A DNA stretch of 64,000 nucleotides from Peiella sedimenti (lineage in GTDB: Bacteria > Pseudomonadota > Alphaproteobacteria > Caulobacterales > Caulobacteraceae): assembly GCF_030504955.1 (NCBI RefSeq), contig NZ_JAUKTR010000002.1:62001-126000 (forward strand), given 5' to 3'. Position 1 is the first letter of the stretch. Every line of letters starts with the position of its first letter. The translations under genes were made by a program, and so were the position numbers. The notes under the pieces were generated by a model. It did no database searches. It had not been told where the DNA came from and saw nothing but the letters and a program-made list of their open reading frames with translations. Positions 46,196 through 57,835 of the stretch are shown here, piece by piece.

Positions 46196-46212
46196 TGCAC
46201 CATGATCCTCCC
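46192..46212 (-). promoter_or_regulatory. Ribosome site and three-codon mini-ORF before the cyclase gene
   Basis: GGGAGG (46207-46212) is followed after three bases by ATG GTG CAA TGA (46203-46192), whose stop overlaps the cyclase ATG as ATGA. The cyclase start itself is 11 to 12 bases from the GGGAGG, slightly far. Translation could be coupled through this leader, or the ribosome may start directly. The rest of the 46196-46426 gap is AT-rich and is the likely promoter region. Confidence 0.4.
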
Positions 46213-46384
46213 GATCGGGGGGACTTTGCTGCGCTTTTTTGCGCGTTACAACAGGGTCGTTAAGGGACTGCGCTCATGGTTATGTATTTCGCGGTCGATT
46301 TATTCTTTTCTTCGTATCGTCCTGGTGCTCAGTGTAGCCCCAAGAGGCGAGATGGCGCGCCCCTAATGCACCCTGGCCTTCCCT

Positions 46385-46426
46385 CCTCGGGACAAGCCCG
46401 AGGATGACGCCAGGCGGCCCCGAGTT

Positions 46427-46440
<14 letters not shown>
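46385..46440. repeat. Two adjacent hairpins at the clpB 3' end
   Basis: CCTCGGG/CCCGAGG (46385-46403, five-base loop) matches a palindrome widespread in alphaproteobacterial intergenic DNA. CCGAGTTC/GAACTCGG (46419-46440, full stem nine pairs) holds the clpB stop codon in its loop. No U tract follows on the minus strand, so termination here may be Rho-dependent or absent. Confidence 0.65.
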
Positions 46441-49024
<2,584 letters not shown>

Positions 49025-49061
49025 TCGTGGTGTCCCCAAATACTGGCCCGAAATCTAAGCC

Positions 49062-49084
49062 CAGTTGGAGCGCGGCCAACTGGA
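49062..49084. promoter_or_regulatory. Inverted repeat in the clpB upstream region
   Basis: CCAGTTGG and CCAACTGG (8-bp arms, seven-base spacer) lie 38 bases before the clpB start. It does not match the CIRCE element. Possible operator for clpB or the divergent exporter; inference only. Confidence 0.35.
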
Positions 49085-49246
49085 CCGATTTCGGTCTGAA
49101 CGGCGGATCGGCCAGCGCGTCCTTTTTAGCTTGGCCTAACGCTCGCCGCGCGGCGGCTCGCTGCTTCAGGCCAGTGCAAGCAACGCGCCGGTTGTTGCCC
49201 GGCTCATTTGGGTGTGGCTTATGGGGCACACAAGAGGGCGCCGCCG

Positions 49247-49882
49247 ATGATCCCGCACGAGGCCTGGCCGGTCGATCCGGCGGTGCTGCCCGCCTTCCTG
49301 GCGGCGGTGGCGCTGATCGAGCTGACGCCGGGGCCGAACATGACCTGGCTGGCCATCGCCTCGGCTCAGAGGGGGCGCCGGGCCGGACTGGCGGCCGTGG
49401 CGGGCGTGACCCTGGGGCTGGCGGCCTGGATGCTGGCGGCGGCCTTCGGCCTGACGGAGCTGCTGCTGGCGGCGCCGTCGCTGTACCAGGCGGTGCGCTG
49501 GGCCGGGATCGCGTTCCTGCTGTGGCTGGCCTGGGAGGCCTGGGCCAGCGAGCCGGGCCTGACCGAGGTGAACGGCGGGGCGGGCAGGCTGTTCGTGCGG
49601 GGCCTGGTGGGCAACCTGCTCAATCCCAAGGCGGCGGCCTTCTATGCGGCGCTTCTGCCGGGCTTCATACGGCCGGATCACGGGGCGGTGCTGACCCAGG
49701 CCCTGACGCTGGGCGCGCTGCACCTGATGGTGGCGGTGCTGATCCACGGCCTGATCGTGCTGGGGGGCGCCGGGGCGGGCATGAACCTGACGCGGACGCT
49801 GGGATCAAGGCGCTTACGGGCCGTGGCGGCCCTGGGCATAGCGGCGGCGGCGGTGTGGATGGCCTGGCAGACGCGGGGTTGA
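49247..49882 (+). CDS. LysE/RhtB family exporter
   Basis: A 211-residue inner-membrane exporter, second of its family in this window. Hallmarks are ALIELTPGPNMTWLAIASAQ and GNLLNPKAAAFYAALLPGF. Six hydrophobic segments. The start ATG 49247 gives MIPHEAWPVDPAVLP; an upstream in-frame start (49208) adds polar residues and is less likely. The substrate is unknown. Divergent from clpB; followed by a hybrid kinase 73 bases on, same strand. Confidence 0.9.
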   Translation: MIPHEAWPVDPAVLPAFLAAVALIELTPGPNMTWLAIASAQRGRRAGLAAVAGVTLGLAAWMLAAAFGLTELLLAAPSLYQAVRWAGIAFLLWLAWEAWASEPGLTEVNGGAGRLFVRGLVGNLLNPKAAAFYAALLPGFIRPDHGAVLTQALTLGALHLMVAVLIHGLIVLGGAGAGMNLTRTLGSRRLRAVAALGIAAAAVWMAWQTRG

Positions 49883-49955
49883 GAAAAGCAAGCGCCCGGC
49901 GGGAGCCAACCCGCAACCTGGGCGTTAGGGGCCCGATTGGGGGAGTATCGGCGCC

Positions 49956-52523
49956 ATGCATCCGCGTGACCGACGCGAGGTTTTGATCCGATCCGGCGGG
50001 GCCATGGGGCGCCTGATGACCGAGAAGGACTGGTCGGCCTCGCCGCTGGGACCGATCGAGTCCTGGTCGCCGGCGCTGTTCCAGTCCGTGTGCGTGGCCC
50101 TGTCGTCCGAGGTGCAGGTCTGCATGTTCTGGGGGCCGGACTACTGCGCCCTCTACAACGACGCCTATGCGCCGACGATCGGCGAGAAGCACCCGGCGGC
50201 CCTGGGACGGCCGGCGCGCGAAACCTGGACCGAGTTGTGGGACGACCTGGAGCCGCTGCTGGACGGTGTGCGCGACACGGGGCAGACCTTCGCGGCTCAG
50301 GACCGGCCCTTCTACATCGAGCGCCATGGCTACGGCGAAGAGGTCTATTTCGACGTCTCCTACTCGCCGGCGCCCGAAAGCGACGGCCGCTTCGGCGGCG
50401 TCTTCTGCATCTGCAACGAGACCACCGAGCGGGTGCTGGCCGAGCGGGCGCTGAAGGCCGAGACCGAGGCGCTGGAGATCCTGAACCGCACCGCCGCCCA
50501 GGTGGCCGCCGAGCTGGACCTGGAGCGGCTGGTCCAGACGGTGACGGACGCGGGCGTGGCCCTCACCGGGGCCGAGTTCGGGGCGTTCTTCTACAACGTC
50601 GTGGACGAGAGCGAGGAGAGCTACATGCTCTATTCGCTGTCGGGCGTGGACCGCAGCCACTTCGACAAGTTCCCCATGCCCAGGAACACGCACGTGTTCG
50701 CCCCGACGTTCGTGGGGGAAGGCGTGGTGCGCTCAGACGACATCACCAAGGACCCCCGCTACGGCAAGAACGACCCCTATTACGGAAAGCCCAAGGGGCA
50801 CCTGCCGGTGACCAGCTATCTGGCGGCCCCGGTCATCAGCCGCTCGGGCGAGGTGATCGGCGGGCTGTTCTTCGGTCACGCCGAGGCGGGGGTGTTCGAC
50901 GAGCGGGCCGAGCGGCTGATCGTGGGGCTGGCGGCGCAGGCGGCGATCGGCATCGACAACGCCCGGCTGTTCCGGGCCCAGCAGCGGCTGAACGCCACCC
51001 TGGAGCAGAAGGTCTCCGAACGCACCCAAGAGCGCGACCGCACCTGGAAGGTCAGTCAGGACCTGCTGGCCGTGGCCGACCTGGAAACCGGCCAGCTGAA
51101 GAGCGTGAACCCGTCCTGGACGCGGCTTCTGGGCTGGAGCGCCGAGCAGCTGACCGCCCACGACCTGCGCTGGCTGCACCCCGAACATGGCGATGAGGTC
51201 CGGCAGGCCCTGGCGCGGCTGAAGGGCGGCGAAGCGGTGGTTCACGTCGAAGGCATGGCGCGAACGGCGGCGGGGGGAAGGCGGCGCATCTGCTGGACCT
51301 GCGTACGCGTCGAAGACCAGGTCTATTGCAGCGGCCAGGACGTCACAGATCAGCACGCCCAGGCCGAGGCGCTCAAGGAAACCGAGGCCCAGCTGCGCCA
51401 GGTGCAGAAGATGGAGGCCATCGGCCAGCTGACCGGCGGTCTGGCCCACGACTTCAACAACCTGCTGCAGATCGTCATCGGTAATCTGGACATGATGGGC
51501 CGCCGGCTGGACGGGCCGGGGCGGGAGAAGCTGGGCCGCTATGTGGACCACGCCCTGGCGGGCGCGCGGCGGGCGGCGACCCTGACCCAGAGGCTGCTGG
51601 CCTTCGCCCGGCGCCAGCCGCTGGACCCCAAGCTGCTGGACGTCAACCGTCTGGCGGCGGACATGTCCGAACTGCTGCACCGGACCCTGGGCGAGACCGT
51701 CGAGCTGGAATCCCTGCTGGAGCCGCGCCTGTGGGCGGTGGAGGCCGACCCCAACCAGCTGGAGACCGCGATCCTGAACCTGGCGCTGAACGCGCGCGAC
51801 GCCATGCCGGAGGGCGGGCGGCTGACCCTGTCCACCGCCAATGTGGAGCTGGAGGCCGGCGGAGAGGGCGAGACCGCCGGGCCCCACGTCATGATCGCCG
51901 TGTCGGACACCGGCCAGGGCATGGCGCCTGAGGTTCTGGCCCGCGCCATCGACCCCTTCTTCACCACCAAGGGTGTGGGCAAGGGCACCGGGCTGGGCCT
52001 GTCGATGGTCTATGGCTTCGTACGCCAGTCGGGCGGGCGCCTGGCCATCGAGGCCGAGGCGGGACAGGGCGCGACCGTGCGCATCTATCTGCCGCGCGCG
52101 GACGGCGAGGCCGCCGCGGCGCCGCCCGAGACGGCCGTGCGCGCCCCGCGCGGTCGCGAGGAAACGGTACTGGTCTGCGAGGACGACGACGACGTGCGCG
52201 CCTATACGGTCGATGTGCTGCGCGAGCTGGGCTATCGCGTGCTGGAGGCGCACGACGGCCCCGCCGCCCTGCGCCTGCTGGAGCGCCAAGGCGGGACGGT
52301 GGACCTACTGTTCACCGATGTGGTCCTGCCCGGCATGACCGGCGCCGAGGTGGCTGAGGCCGCCCAGGCGCAGCAGCCCGACCTGAAGGTGCTGTTCACC
52401 ACCGGCTATGCGCGCGACGCCATCGTGCACGGGGGGCGGCTCGACCCCGGCGTGGCGCTGATCACCAAGCCCTTCACCTATCAGGATCTGGCGGCGCGCG
52501 TCCGGGACAAGCTGGACGGGTAG
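49956..52523 (+). CDS. Soluble PAS-GAF-PAS hybrid histidine kinase
   Basis: An 855-residue hybrid kinase without membrane helices. Domain order: a PAS-like input (about 25-165, [16 protein letters not shown], typical of a family often fused to GAF), a GAF domain (about 175-345), a coiled segment, a PAS domain (about 360-470), a HisKA domain with the phosphoacceptor histidine in [14 protein letters not shown], an HATPase domain ([32 protein letters not shown]) and a C-terminal receiver ([24 protein letters not shown]). No partner regulator is adjacent, so phosphate probably goes to a distant phosphotransferase. Confidence 0.95.
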   Translation: MHPRDRREVLIRSGGAMGRLMTEKDWSASPLGPIESWSPALFQSVCVALSSEVQVCMFWGPDYCALYNDAYAPTIGEKHPAALGRPARETWTELWDDLEPLLDGVRDTGQTFAAQDRPFYIERHGYGEEVYFDVSYSPAPESDGRFGGVFCICNETTERVLAERALKAETEALEILNRTAAQVAAELDLERLVQTVTDAGVALTGAEFGAFFYNVVDESEESYMLYSLSGVDRSHFDKFPMPRNTHVFAPTFVGEGVVRSDDITKDPRYGKNDPYYGKPKGHLPVTSYLAAPVISRSGEVIGGLFFGHAEAGVFDERAERLIVGLAAQAAIGIDNARLFRAQQRLNATLEQKVSERTQERDRTWKVSQDLLAVADLETGQLKSVNPSWTRLLGWSAEQLTAHDLRWLHPEHGDEVRQALARLKGGEAVVHVEGMARTAAGGRRRICWTCVRVEDQVYCSGQDVTDQHAQAEALKETEAQLRQVQKMEAIGQLTGGLAHDFNNLLQIVIGNLDMMGRRLDGPGREKLGRYVDHALAGARRAATLTQRLLAFARRQPLDPKLLDVNRLAADMSELLHRTLGETVELESLLEPRLWAVEADPNQLETAILNLALNARDAMPEGGRLTLSTANVELEAGGEGETAGPHVMIAVSDTGQGMAPEVLARAIDPFFTTKGVGKGTGLGLSMVYGFVRQSGGRLAIEAEAGQGATVRIYLPRADGEAAAAPPETAVRAPRGREETVLVCEDDDDVRAYTVDVLRELGYRVLEAHDGPAALRLLERQGGTVDLLFTDVVLPGMTGAEVAEAAQAQQPDLKVLFTTGYARDAIVHGGRLDPGVALITKPFTYQDLAARVRDKLDG

Positions 52524-52589
52524 GTGTAACCAAGTTGGGGAAAGCCGGGCGCCTCGCACAGCCGCGTGAGGCTGAATAGGGACCAGCAG

Positions 52590-52610
52590 CCCTCCCCCTC
52601 GAGGGGAGGG
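52590..52610. repeat. GC hairpin between hybrid kinase and ABC exporter
   Basis: CCCTCCCC and GGGGAGGG form an 8-bp stem with loop CTCGA. No U tract follows; it resembles the interspersed palindromes near 44 kb. Confidence 0.6.
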
Positions 52611-52663
52611 GAGTGCAAGGCGCGATTTGGCGGGCCCGCAGCCCGCCCCCATATGCGCCGCCG

Positions 52664-54502
52664 ATGCCTCGCTCTTCAGACCGCCGCCGCTCGCCCGCCC
52701 CGCCCGAAGCGGCGCCCGCCAACCCCCAGACCGTCGCCGCGCTGAGGAGTCTGTTCGGCCTGATCGGCCGGTCGGGCGCGCCTCAACTCAGGTTGCGCAT
52801 CGCGGCGGCCTTCGTGCTGACCCTCGTGGCCAAGGTGCTGGGCGTGATGGCGCCCCTGGCCCTGGGCGCCGCGGTGAACCGGCTGGCCGAGGATCAGCCC
52901 GCGGGCGTCGGCGTGGCCCTGGGCTTTTCGGCCTTCGCCATCGGCTGGGCGGGCATCCGCTTCCTGTCGGCCGCCCTGCCGGAAATCAGAGGCGCCCTGT
53001 TCGCCCCGGTCAGCCAGGCCGCCCAACGCCGGGCGGCCACCGAAGCGTTCGGTCACGCCCTGTCGCTTTCCCTCGATTTTCACCAGACCAAGCGGTCCGG
53101 CGCCCTGTCGCGGACGGTCGAGCGCGGCGCGCGGTCGGTGGACTTCCTGCTGCGCATCCTAGCCTTCAACCTGATCCCGACCGTGCTTGAGCTGGTGCTG
53201 GCGGCGGCGGTGCTGGCGGGCAAGTATGACTGGCGCTTCGGCCTGATCGCCGTGGGCACGGTGGCGGCCTATGCGGCCTTGACCTTCGCCGTGTCGGACT
53301 GGCGCCTGGCGCATCGGCGCGAGATGAACACGGCCGACAGCGAGGCGGTGGGCAAGGCGGTCGACGCCCTGCTCAACTATGAAACCGTCAAGTCCTTCGG
53401 CGCCGAGACGCGGGCGGTGGCCGGCTATGAGGCGGCGCTCAGCGCCTATGGCCGGGCGGCGGTGCGCTCGAACACCTCGCTGGCGTTCCTGAACGCAGGT
53501 CAGGCGCTGGTCATGAACCTGGGCCTCGGCCTGTTGGCGGTGCTGGCGGGCATCGAGGCGCTGAACGGCCGCATGGGCCCCGGCGACGTGACGGCGGCCG
53601 TGCTGATCCTGATCTCGGTGTTCCAGCCCCTGAACATTCTGGGCTTCGCCTATCGCGAACTACGCCAGGCCTTCATCGACATGGAGGCCATGGGCGAGCT
53701 TCTGAAGCAGCGGCCCGAGGTGGGCGATGCGCCCGGCGCGCCGGACCTGCCGCCGCCGACCGACCAGAGGGGCGGCGAGGTGGCCTTTGATGAGGTGGGC
53801 TTCCGCCATTCGGCCCGGTCGGCGGGCCTGTCGGGGATCAGCTTTACGGCGAGGCCCGGCCAGACTGTAGCCCTGGTGGGCGCGTCGGGCGCGGGCAAGT
53901 CGACCCTGGTCAAGCTGGCCCTGCGCCTGCTCGACCCGCAGGAGGGCCGGGTGACGCTGGACGGCTGCGACCTGAGGGATGTGACCCAGGCCTCGGTGCG
54001 CCGGGCGATCGGCCTGGTGCCGCAGGACGTGGCCCTGTTCAACGACAGCCTGCGGGCCAACATCGCCTTCGCCCGCCCCGAGGCCAGCGAGGCCGAGATA
54101 TGGGCGGCGGCCGAGGCGGCCGAGCTGGGCGAGTTCATCCGCGGCCTGCCCGAGGGGCTGGAGACCCGCGTCGGCGAGCGTGGGCTGAAGCTGTCGGGCG
54201 GCGAGCGTCAGCGGGTCGGCATCGCCCGCGCCCTGTTGGCCGATCCGCGCGTGCTGATCCTGGACGAGGCCACAAGCGCGCTGGACAGCCGCACGGAGGC
54301 GGCCATCCAGGAAACGCTGAAAAGGGCGCGCCGGGGCCGCACGACCCTGGTGGTGGCGCACCGGCTGTCCACCGTGGCCGACGCCGACCAGATACTGGTC
54401 CTGAAGGCGGGCCGCATCGTCGAGGCCGGCCGCCATGCCGAGCTGATCGCTCTCGGCGGCGAATACGCCAGTCTGTGGAAACGGCAGACGCGGAAGGCCT
54501 GA
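52664..54502 (+). CDS. ATM1-type ABC half-transporter
   Basis: Exporter with fused membrane and ATPase domains, 612 residues from ATG 52664. About six helices (residues 50-330) are followed by the nucleotide-binding domain with Walker A GASGAGKST, signature LSGGERQRV, Walker B VLILDEATSALD and the switch histidine in VAHRLSTV. Sequence features (SLDFHQTKRSGALSRTVERG, LNYETVKSFGAE) place it in the Atm1/heavy-metal group, which exports glutathione conjugates or iron-sulfur precursors. Works as a homodimer. Confidence 0.93.
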   Translation: MPRSSDRRRSPAPPEAAPANPQTVAALRSLFGLIGRSGAPQLRLRIAAAFVLTLVAKVLGVMAPLALGAAVNRLAEDQPAGVGVALGFSAFAIGWAGIRFLSAALPEIRGALFAPVSQAAQRRAATEAFGHALSLSLDFHQTKRSGALSRTVERGARSVDFLLRILAFNLIPTVLELVLAAAVLAGKYDWRFGLIAVGTVAAYAALTFAVSDWRLAHRREMNTADSEAVGKAVDALLNYETVKSFGAETRAVAGYEAALSAYGRAAVRSNTSLAFLNAGQALVMNLGLGLLAVLAGIEALNGRMGPGDVTAAVLILISVFQPLNILGFAYRELRQAFIDMEAMGELLKQRPEVGDAPGAPDLPPPTDQRGGEVAFDEVGFRHSARSAGLSGISFTARPGQTVALVGASGAGKSTLVKLALRLLDPQEGRVTLDGCDLRDVTQASVRRAIGLVPQDVALFNDSLRANIAFARPEASEAEIWAAAEAAELGEFIRGLPEGLETRVGERGLKLSGGERQRVGIARALLADPRVLILDEATSALDSRTEAAIQETLKRARRGRTTLVVAHRLSTVADADQILVLKAGRIVEAGRHAELIALGGEYASLWKRQTRKA

Positions 54503-54578
54503 AGGACGCCGTTCGACTTCCTTTGTCATCTGAAAGCGTTAAGGTCGCCCCAGGGTTCAGTAGAGTGGGCGTGGCGTG

Positions 54579-55679
54579 ATGGGCGTATCCGACGACTCGG
54601 TCAGGGACACGATCGAGACCTTCCGCGACGTGGCCGCGGGGCAGTCGGACTGGTGGTCGGCCATGGAGCAGCTGGCGGCCGTGACCGGCTCGATGGGCGG
54701 AGAGCTGATCGGCCTGGGGCGCGACGCCGCCGTTCCCTTCAACCTGATGACCGGGTGCGCGCCCGAGACGGCGGCGGAATTCTTCGCCGCCGGCGGCGGG
54801 GACACGCGGGTCAACTCGCGGGTGCGCCGGGGTTCAGTCATCGGTGAACTGGTCGTGCTGGACGAGGCCGACTTCACGACGGCCGAGGACATGGCGCGCA
54901 ATCCTGAGTACGCCGAGTGGATTCGCAGGCACGACATGCACAACGCCTGCCTGACGCCGCTGGTGAAGGGGCCGGACCTGCTGGTGGGTCTGTGCGTGCT
55001 GCGGACCGAAAAGCAGGGCAATGTCAGCGCCGAGGAGAAGCGCGCCTTCGCCGAACTGGCGGCACACGCGCGCGCGGCCGTGCGCACACAGATGGCGTTG
55101 CAGGATCACAGCCTGGCCCTGCTGACCGAGGCCTTTGAGGCGATCCGCGCCACCGTCTTCCTGTGCGGCGGCGACGGGCGTGTGCGCGCCATGACGCCGT
55201 CGGCCGAGGCCCTGGCTTCCGCGGGCGATGGCCTGACCGTGCGCGAGGGGCGGCTGGCGCCCGCCGCTCCGGCCGACCGGTCGGCGCTGGACGAGGCGAT
55301 CCGGCGCGCCGCGGCGGGGCTGATCGACCCGGGACCGCCCCTGGCCCTGGCGCGCCCGCCGGGCGACGACGCCCTGCTGGTCGAGGTCGCGCCCGCGCCG
55401 CGTCGCCAGCCGCTGGGCTTCAACGTCGCCGTGCTGGTGATCGTCAGGGACTTTTCGCCGAACGCGGCGCGTATCGCTCAGGCGGCGCGGGCGCTCTATG
55501 GCCTGACAGACGCGGAAGCCGCCGTGGCGGCGCAGCTGGCGCTGGGGCGGGCGGCGGCGGCGATCGCCTATGACCGGGGGGTGGCGCTGGGAACGGTGCG
55601 CTTTCAGGTGCGCCGCATCCTGGAGAAGACGGGCGCCGGCAGCCAGCTGGAGCTGGCGGCCCTGCTGGCCCGCCTGTAG
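54579..55679 (+). CDS. LuxR-type transcriptional regulator
   Basis: A 366-residue protein with an N-terminal sensing region (about 1-290, GAF-like in the middle: LVKGPDLLVGLCVLRTEKQG) and a C-terminal LuxR helix-turn-helix (LYGLTDAEAAVAAQLALGRA, GVALGTVRFQVRRILEKTGA). The recognition segment matches large regulators in Sphingomonads and Caulobacterales whose ligands are unknown. A GTG immediately before the ATG is an alternative start. Monocistronic by position. Confidence 0.9.
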   Translation: MGVSDDSVRDTIETFRDVAAGQSDWWSAMEQLAAVTGSMGGELIGLGRDAAVPFNLMTGCAPETAAEFFAAGGGDTRVNSRVRRGSVIGELVVLDEADFTTAEDMARNPEYAEWIRRHDMHNACLTPLVKGPDLLVGLCVLRTEKQGNVSAEEKRAFAELAAHARAAVRTQMALQDHSLALLTEAFEAIRATVFLCGGDGRVRAMTPSAEALASAGDGLTVREGRLAPAAPADRSALDEAIRRAAAGLIDPGPPLALARPPGDDALLVEVAPAPRRQPLGFNVAVLVIVRDFSPNAARIAQAARALYGLTDAEAAVAAQLALGRAAAAIAYDRGVALGTVRFQVRRILEKTGAGSQLELAALLARL

Positions 55680-55783
55680 CGCGAAGGTCGCACCCGGGCC
55701 CCTGTATGCAATTTTGCAGATGCGCCCTGCGGCCCGGCCCGCCCTAATGGGCGGACAGGGGCCAATTGGACGAGGATAATCCG

Positions 55784-56137
55784 ATGAAGATCATCATGAT
55801 GGGGGCGGCCGCGGCTGTCCTTCTGGCGGGCGCCGCCCAGGCTCAGGAGCAGCGCTATACGGCCTGCACCTCCCACGCCTTTACGCCGTCGAACGAGACC
55901 AACTTCGTGCACACGCGCGTGATTCCCGAAGGCTCATACTGGCAGGCCATGTCGGCGCGGTTCCGGACCCATCTGGAGAACCGCTGGAGCTCGGATCGCT
56001 TCTCGACCGCCAGCTGCATCGCGCCCACCAGCCGCGGCGACGCCGAGGCCCGTCTGCGCGAAGAGATCGCCCGCTATCATCGCCGCGAGTCGGGACGGGT
56101 GATCCAGATCGACTGGAACGACCCGGGCTTCCGCTAA
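55784..56137 (+). CDS. Small secreted hypothetical protein
   Basis: A 117-residue protein with a signal peptide (about 1-20, MKIIMMGAAAAVLLAGAAQA) and a mature domain with two cysteines (YTACTSHAF, STASCIAP) that could form a disulfide. ACGAGGAT upstream supports ATG 55784. Family not recognised. First of three consecutive secreted-protein genes on this strand. Confidence 0.75.
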   Translation: MKIIMMGAAAAVLLAGAAQAQEQRYTACTSHAFTPSNETNFVHTRVIPEGSYWQAMSARFRTHLENRWSSDRFSTASCIAPTSRGDAEARLREEIARYHRRESGRVIQIDWNDPGFR

Positions 56138-56167
56138 GGCCGGTCGGACGGCGAAGGGATGAAAGCC

Positions 56168-56665
56168 ATGACCCGTAATCCGACGATGGGCGTGCTGGCG
56201 CTGGCCGTTGCGATGACCGCCCTGCCCGCGGCGGCCGAGACGGTGCTGCTGGACTGCGACGTCAGCATCGTCTCGAACTCGAACTACAACGGGACGGAGC
56301 GATCCAACACGCGCGAGTCGGGGACCTGGCGGATTCGCCTGGAGCCGGACAGCTCGCGTGCGACCATCGTCACCGCGCCGTTCGTCTATCGCGTGGGATC
56401 CTCGGACGTGCCTTTCCGCCTGAACGGGGAACCCGTCAGTATGCGGACGAGCGAGGATGCCTACACCTTCTGCATCCAGGCCAACCTGTCCTGCGACACC
56501 CAGGTCGGCATGCGCAACGGCCGCTACAGCGTCAGTCAGGCGCGGATCGACCGCCGCAGCGGCGCCTTCCGGGTGGTCGTGGACTCGGACAACGACCTTC
56601 TGCAGGGCTGGGGTCAGCACACCTACAGCGGAACCTGCCGCCGGGCGCCCGACCAGCAGTTCTAG
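56168..56665 (+). CDS. Secreted hypothetical protein
   Basis: A 165-residue protein with a signal peptide (about 1-21, ending LPAAAE) and a beta-rich mature part containing four cysteines (LLDCDVSIV, FCIQANLSCD, SGTCRR), probably two disulfides. ATG 56168 is nine bases after GAAGGG; an ATG nine bases upstream is an alternative. It is followed by a clear hairpin terminator. Function unknown. Confidence 0.75.
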   Translation: MTRNPTMGVLALAVAMTALPAAAETVLLDCDVSIVSNSNYNGTERSNTRESGTWRIRLEPDSSRATIVTAPFVYRVGSSDVPFRLNGEPVSMRTSEDAYTFCIQANLSCDTQVGMRNGRYSVSQARIDRRSGAFRVVVDSDNDLLQGWGQHTYSGTCRRAPDQQF

Positions 56666-56669
56666 GCGG

Positions 56670-56690
56670 GGGCCGGGCAAGTCCCGGCCC
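56670..56690 (+). terminator. Probable terminator after the secreted-protein gene
   Basis: GGGCCGGG and CCCGGCCC form an 8-bp stem with loop CAAGT, then TCTTCGTT. Located five bases after the stop codon at 56665. Confidence 0.7.
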
Positions 56691-56736
56691 TCTTCGTTCC
56701 GGCCGCGCAAGGGATGGCGGCCATAGGAGTTTAGTT

Positions 56737-57807
56737 ATGCACACCGTGACCGTATCGCGCCGCAAGGGCGTAGCGAACGGCCTTGGCCGAGCGATCGCGC
56801 TGATGGCGCTGGCCCTGATGATGGGGCTCGGCCTGGCGCTCAGCGCCCAGGCCCAGTCCGTGGACCGTTGGGGCCTGTCGGCCCGCGACTGGCAGGTGAT
56901 GAACTCGCGCGATGTGCGCCAGCGCATCGGCTTCCCCGGCGCGGCGCCTCGCGTCCTGGCGGCGGCGCGACAGGGCGACGCCAAGGCCATGGCGGTGATC
57001 TCAGGCGCCTATGCGACCGGAGACGGCGTGCCGCGCAATCCGGCCGAATCCATGCGCTGGGCCCAGGCCGCGGCGCAGCAGGGTGACGCCTTCGGCCACC
57101 ATGTGCTGGCGCTGAACTACTATCACGCCACCGGGGTCCCGAGAGACCTGGCTCTGACGCGGCGGCATCTGATCCTGGCCAGCGACGGGGGCCGAGCCCT
57201 GGCCTCGTCGGTGCTGGCCGACTTCTACATCCGCGGCGAAGGCGTCACGCCCAATCCCACCATGGCGGCGCGCTACGCCCGCCCGGCGGCGGAGGCCGGC
57301 GTCCCCGGCTACGCCTATGTCTACGGCATGCTCAACCTGCCGGGGTCCAATGCGCTGATCGACTTTGACGCCGCCCGCCGCTGGCTGCGCACCGCCTGCG
57401 AGCGGGGGGACGACAAGGGCTGCGAGGCTTCGGCCGCGCTGGAGCATCAGACCCGCATTCTCGAGGGCGACACGGCCGAGGGCCTGTTCGTCTCCACCTG
57501 GGGTCAGGGCGTGGTCGGCGCGCGCACCGACAGCGCCTTTCCGGACATGCCCTGCGTCACCACCATCGGCGTGGCCAGGAACGGGAACTTCCCTTCCTTC
57601 GACATCGACTGGACGCGGACGCGGGTTCGCCGCACGGCCCAGAACACCCTGGTGTTCGAAGGCGCCGTCCAGGTCGGCCAGGAGGTGCGCAACCGGCTGG
57701 TGATTTTCGAGCGCGACGCCGGCGGCGACGCGATCGCCAGGCTCGACGCGCTGGAGCGGCTGGGGCGCCTCAACGCCATGTGCCAGAGGTTCGCGAGCGG
57801 CTATTGA
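56737..57807 (+). CDS. Secreted Sel1-repeat protein
   Basis: A 356-residue protein with a signal peptide (about 12-40, ending SAQAQ). Residues about 75-235 contain several Sel1-like repeats (AKAMAVISGAYATGDGVPRN, SMRWAQAAAQQGDAFGHHVLA, ASSVLADFYIRGEGVTPN), which form helical solenoids for protein contact. The C-terminal 120 residues are beta-rich without repeats. Such proteins often act as scaffolds in envelope stress or polarity. Convergent with accA. Confidence 0.88.
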   Translation: MHTVTVSRRKGVANGLGRAIALMALALMMGLGLALSAQAQSVDRWGLSARDWQVMNSRDVRQRIGFPGAAPRVLAAARQGDAKAMAVISGAYATGDGVPRNPAESMRWAQAAAQQGDAFGHHVLALNYYHATGVPRDLALTRRHLILASDGGRALASSVLADFYIRGEGVTPNPTMAARYARPAAEAGVPGYAYVYGMLNLPGSNALIDFDAARRWLRTACERGDDKGCEASAALEHQTRILEGDTAEGLFVSTWGQGVVGARTDSAFPDMPCVTTIGVARNGNFPSFDIDWTRTRVRRTAQNTLVFEGAVQVGQEVRNRLVIFERDAGGDAIARLDALERLGRLNAMCQRFASGY

Positions 57808-57835
57808 GCCGCCAGGCGTCACGGTCGGGGCGGGC

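Noticed and set aside
46172..46366. Plus-strand open frame of 64 codons, opposite the cyclase start
   Set aside because: It has no ribosome site, overlaps the start of a well-supported gene, and the cationic sequence does not look like a family. It lies in AT-rich DNA where chance starts are common.
49062..49084. CIRCE heat-shock operator for clpB
   Set aside because: The inverted repeat does not match the TTAGCACTC-type consensus, so it is listed only as an unassigned candidate.
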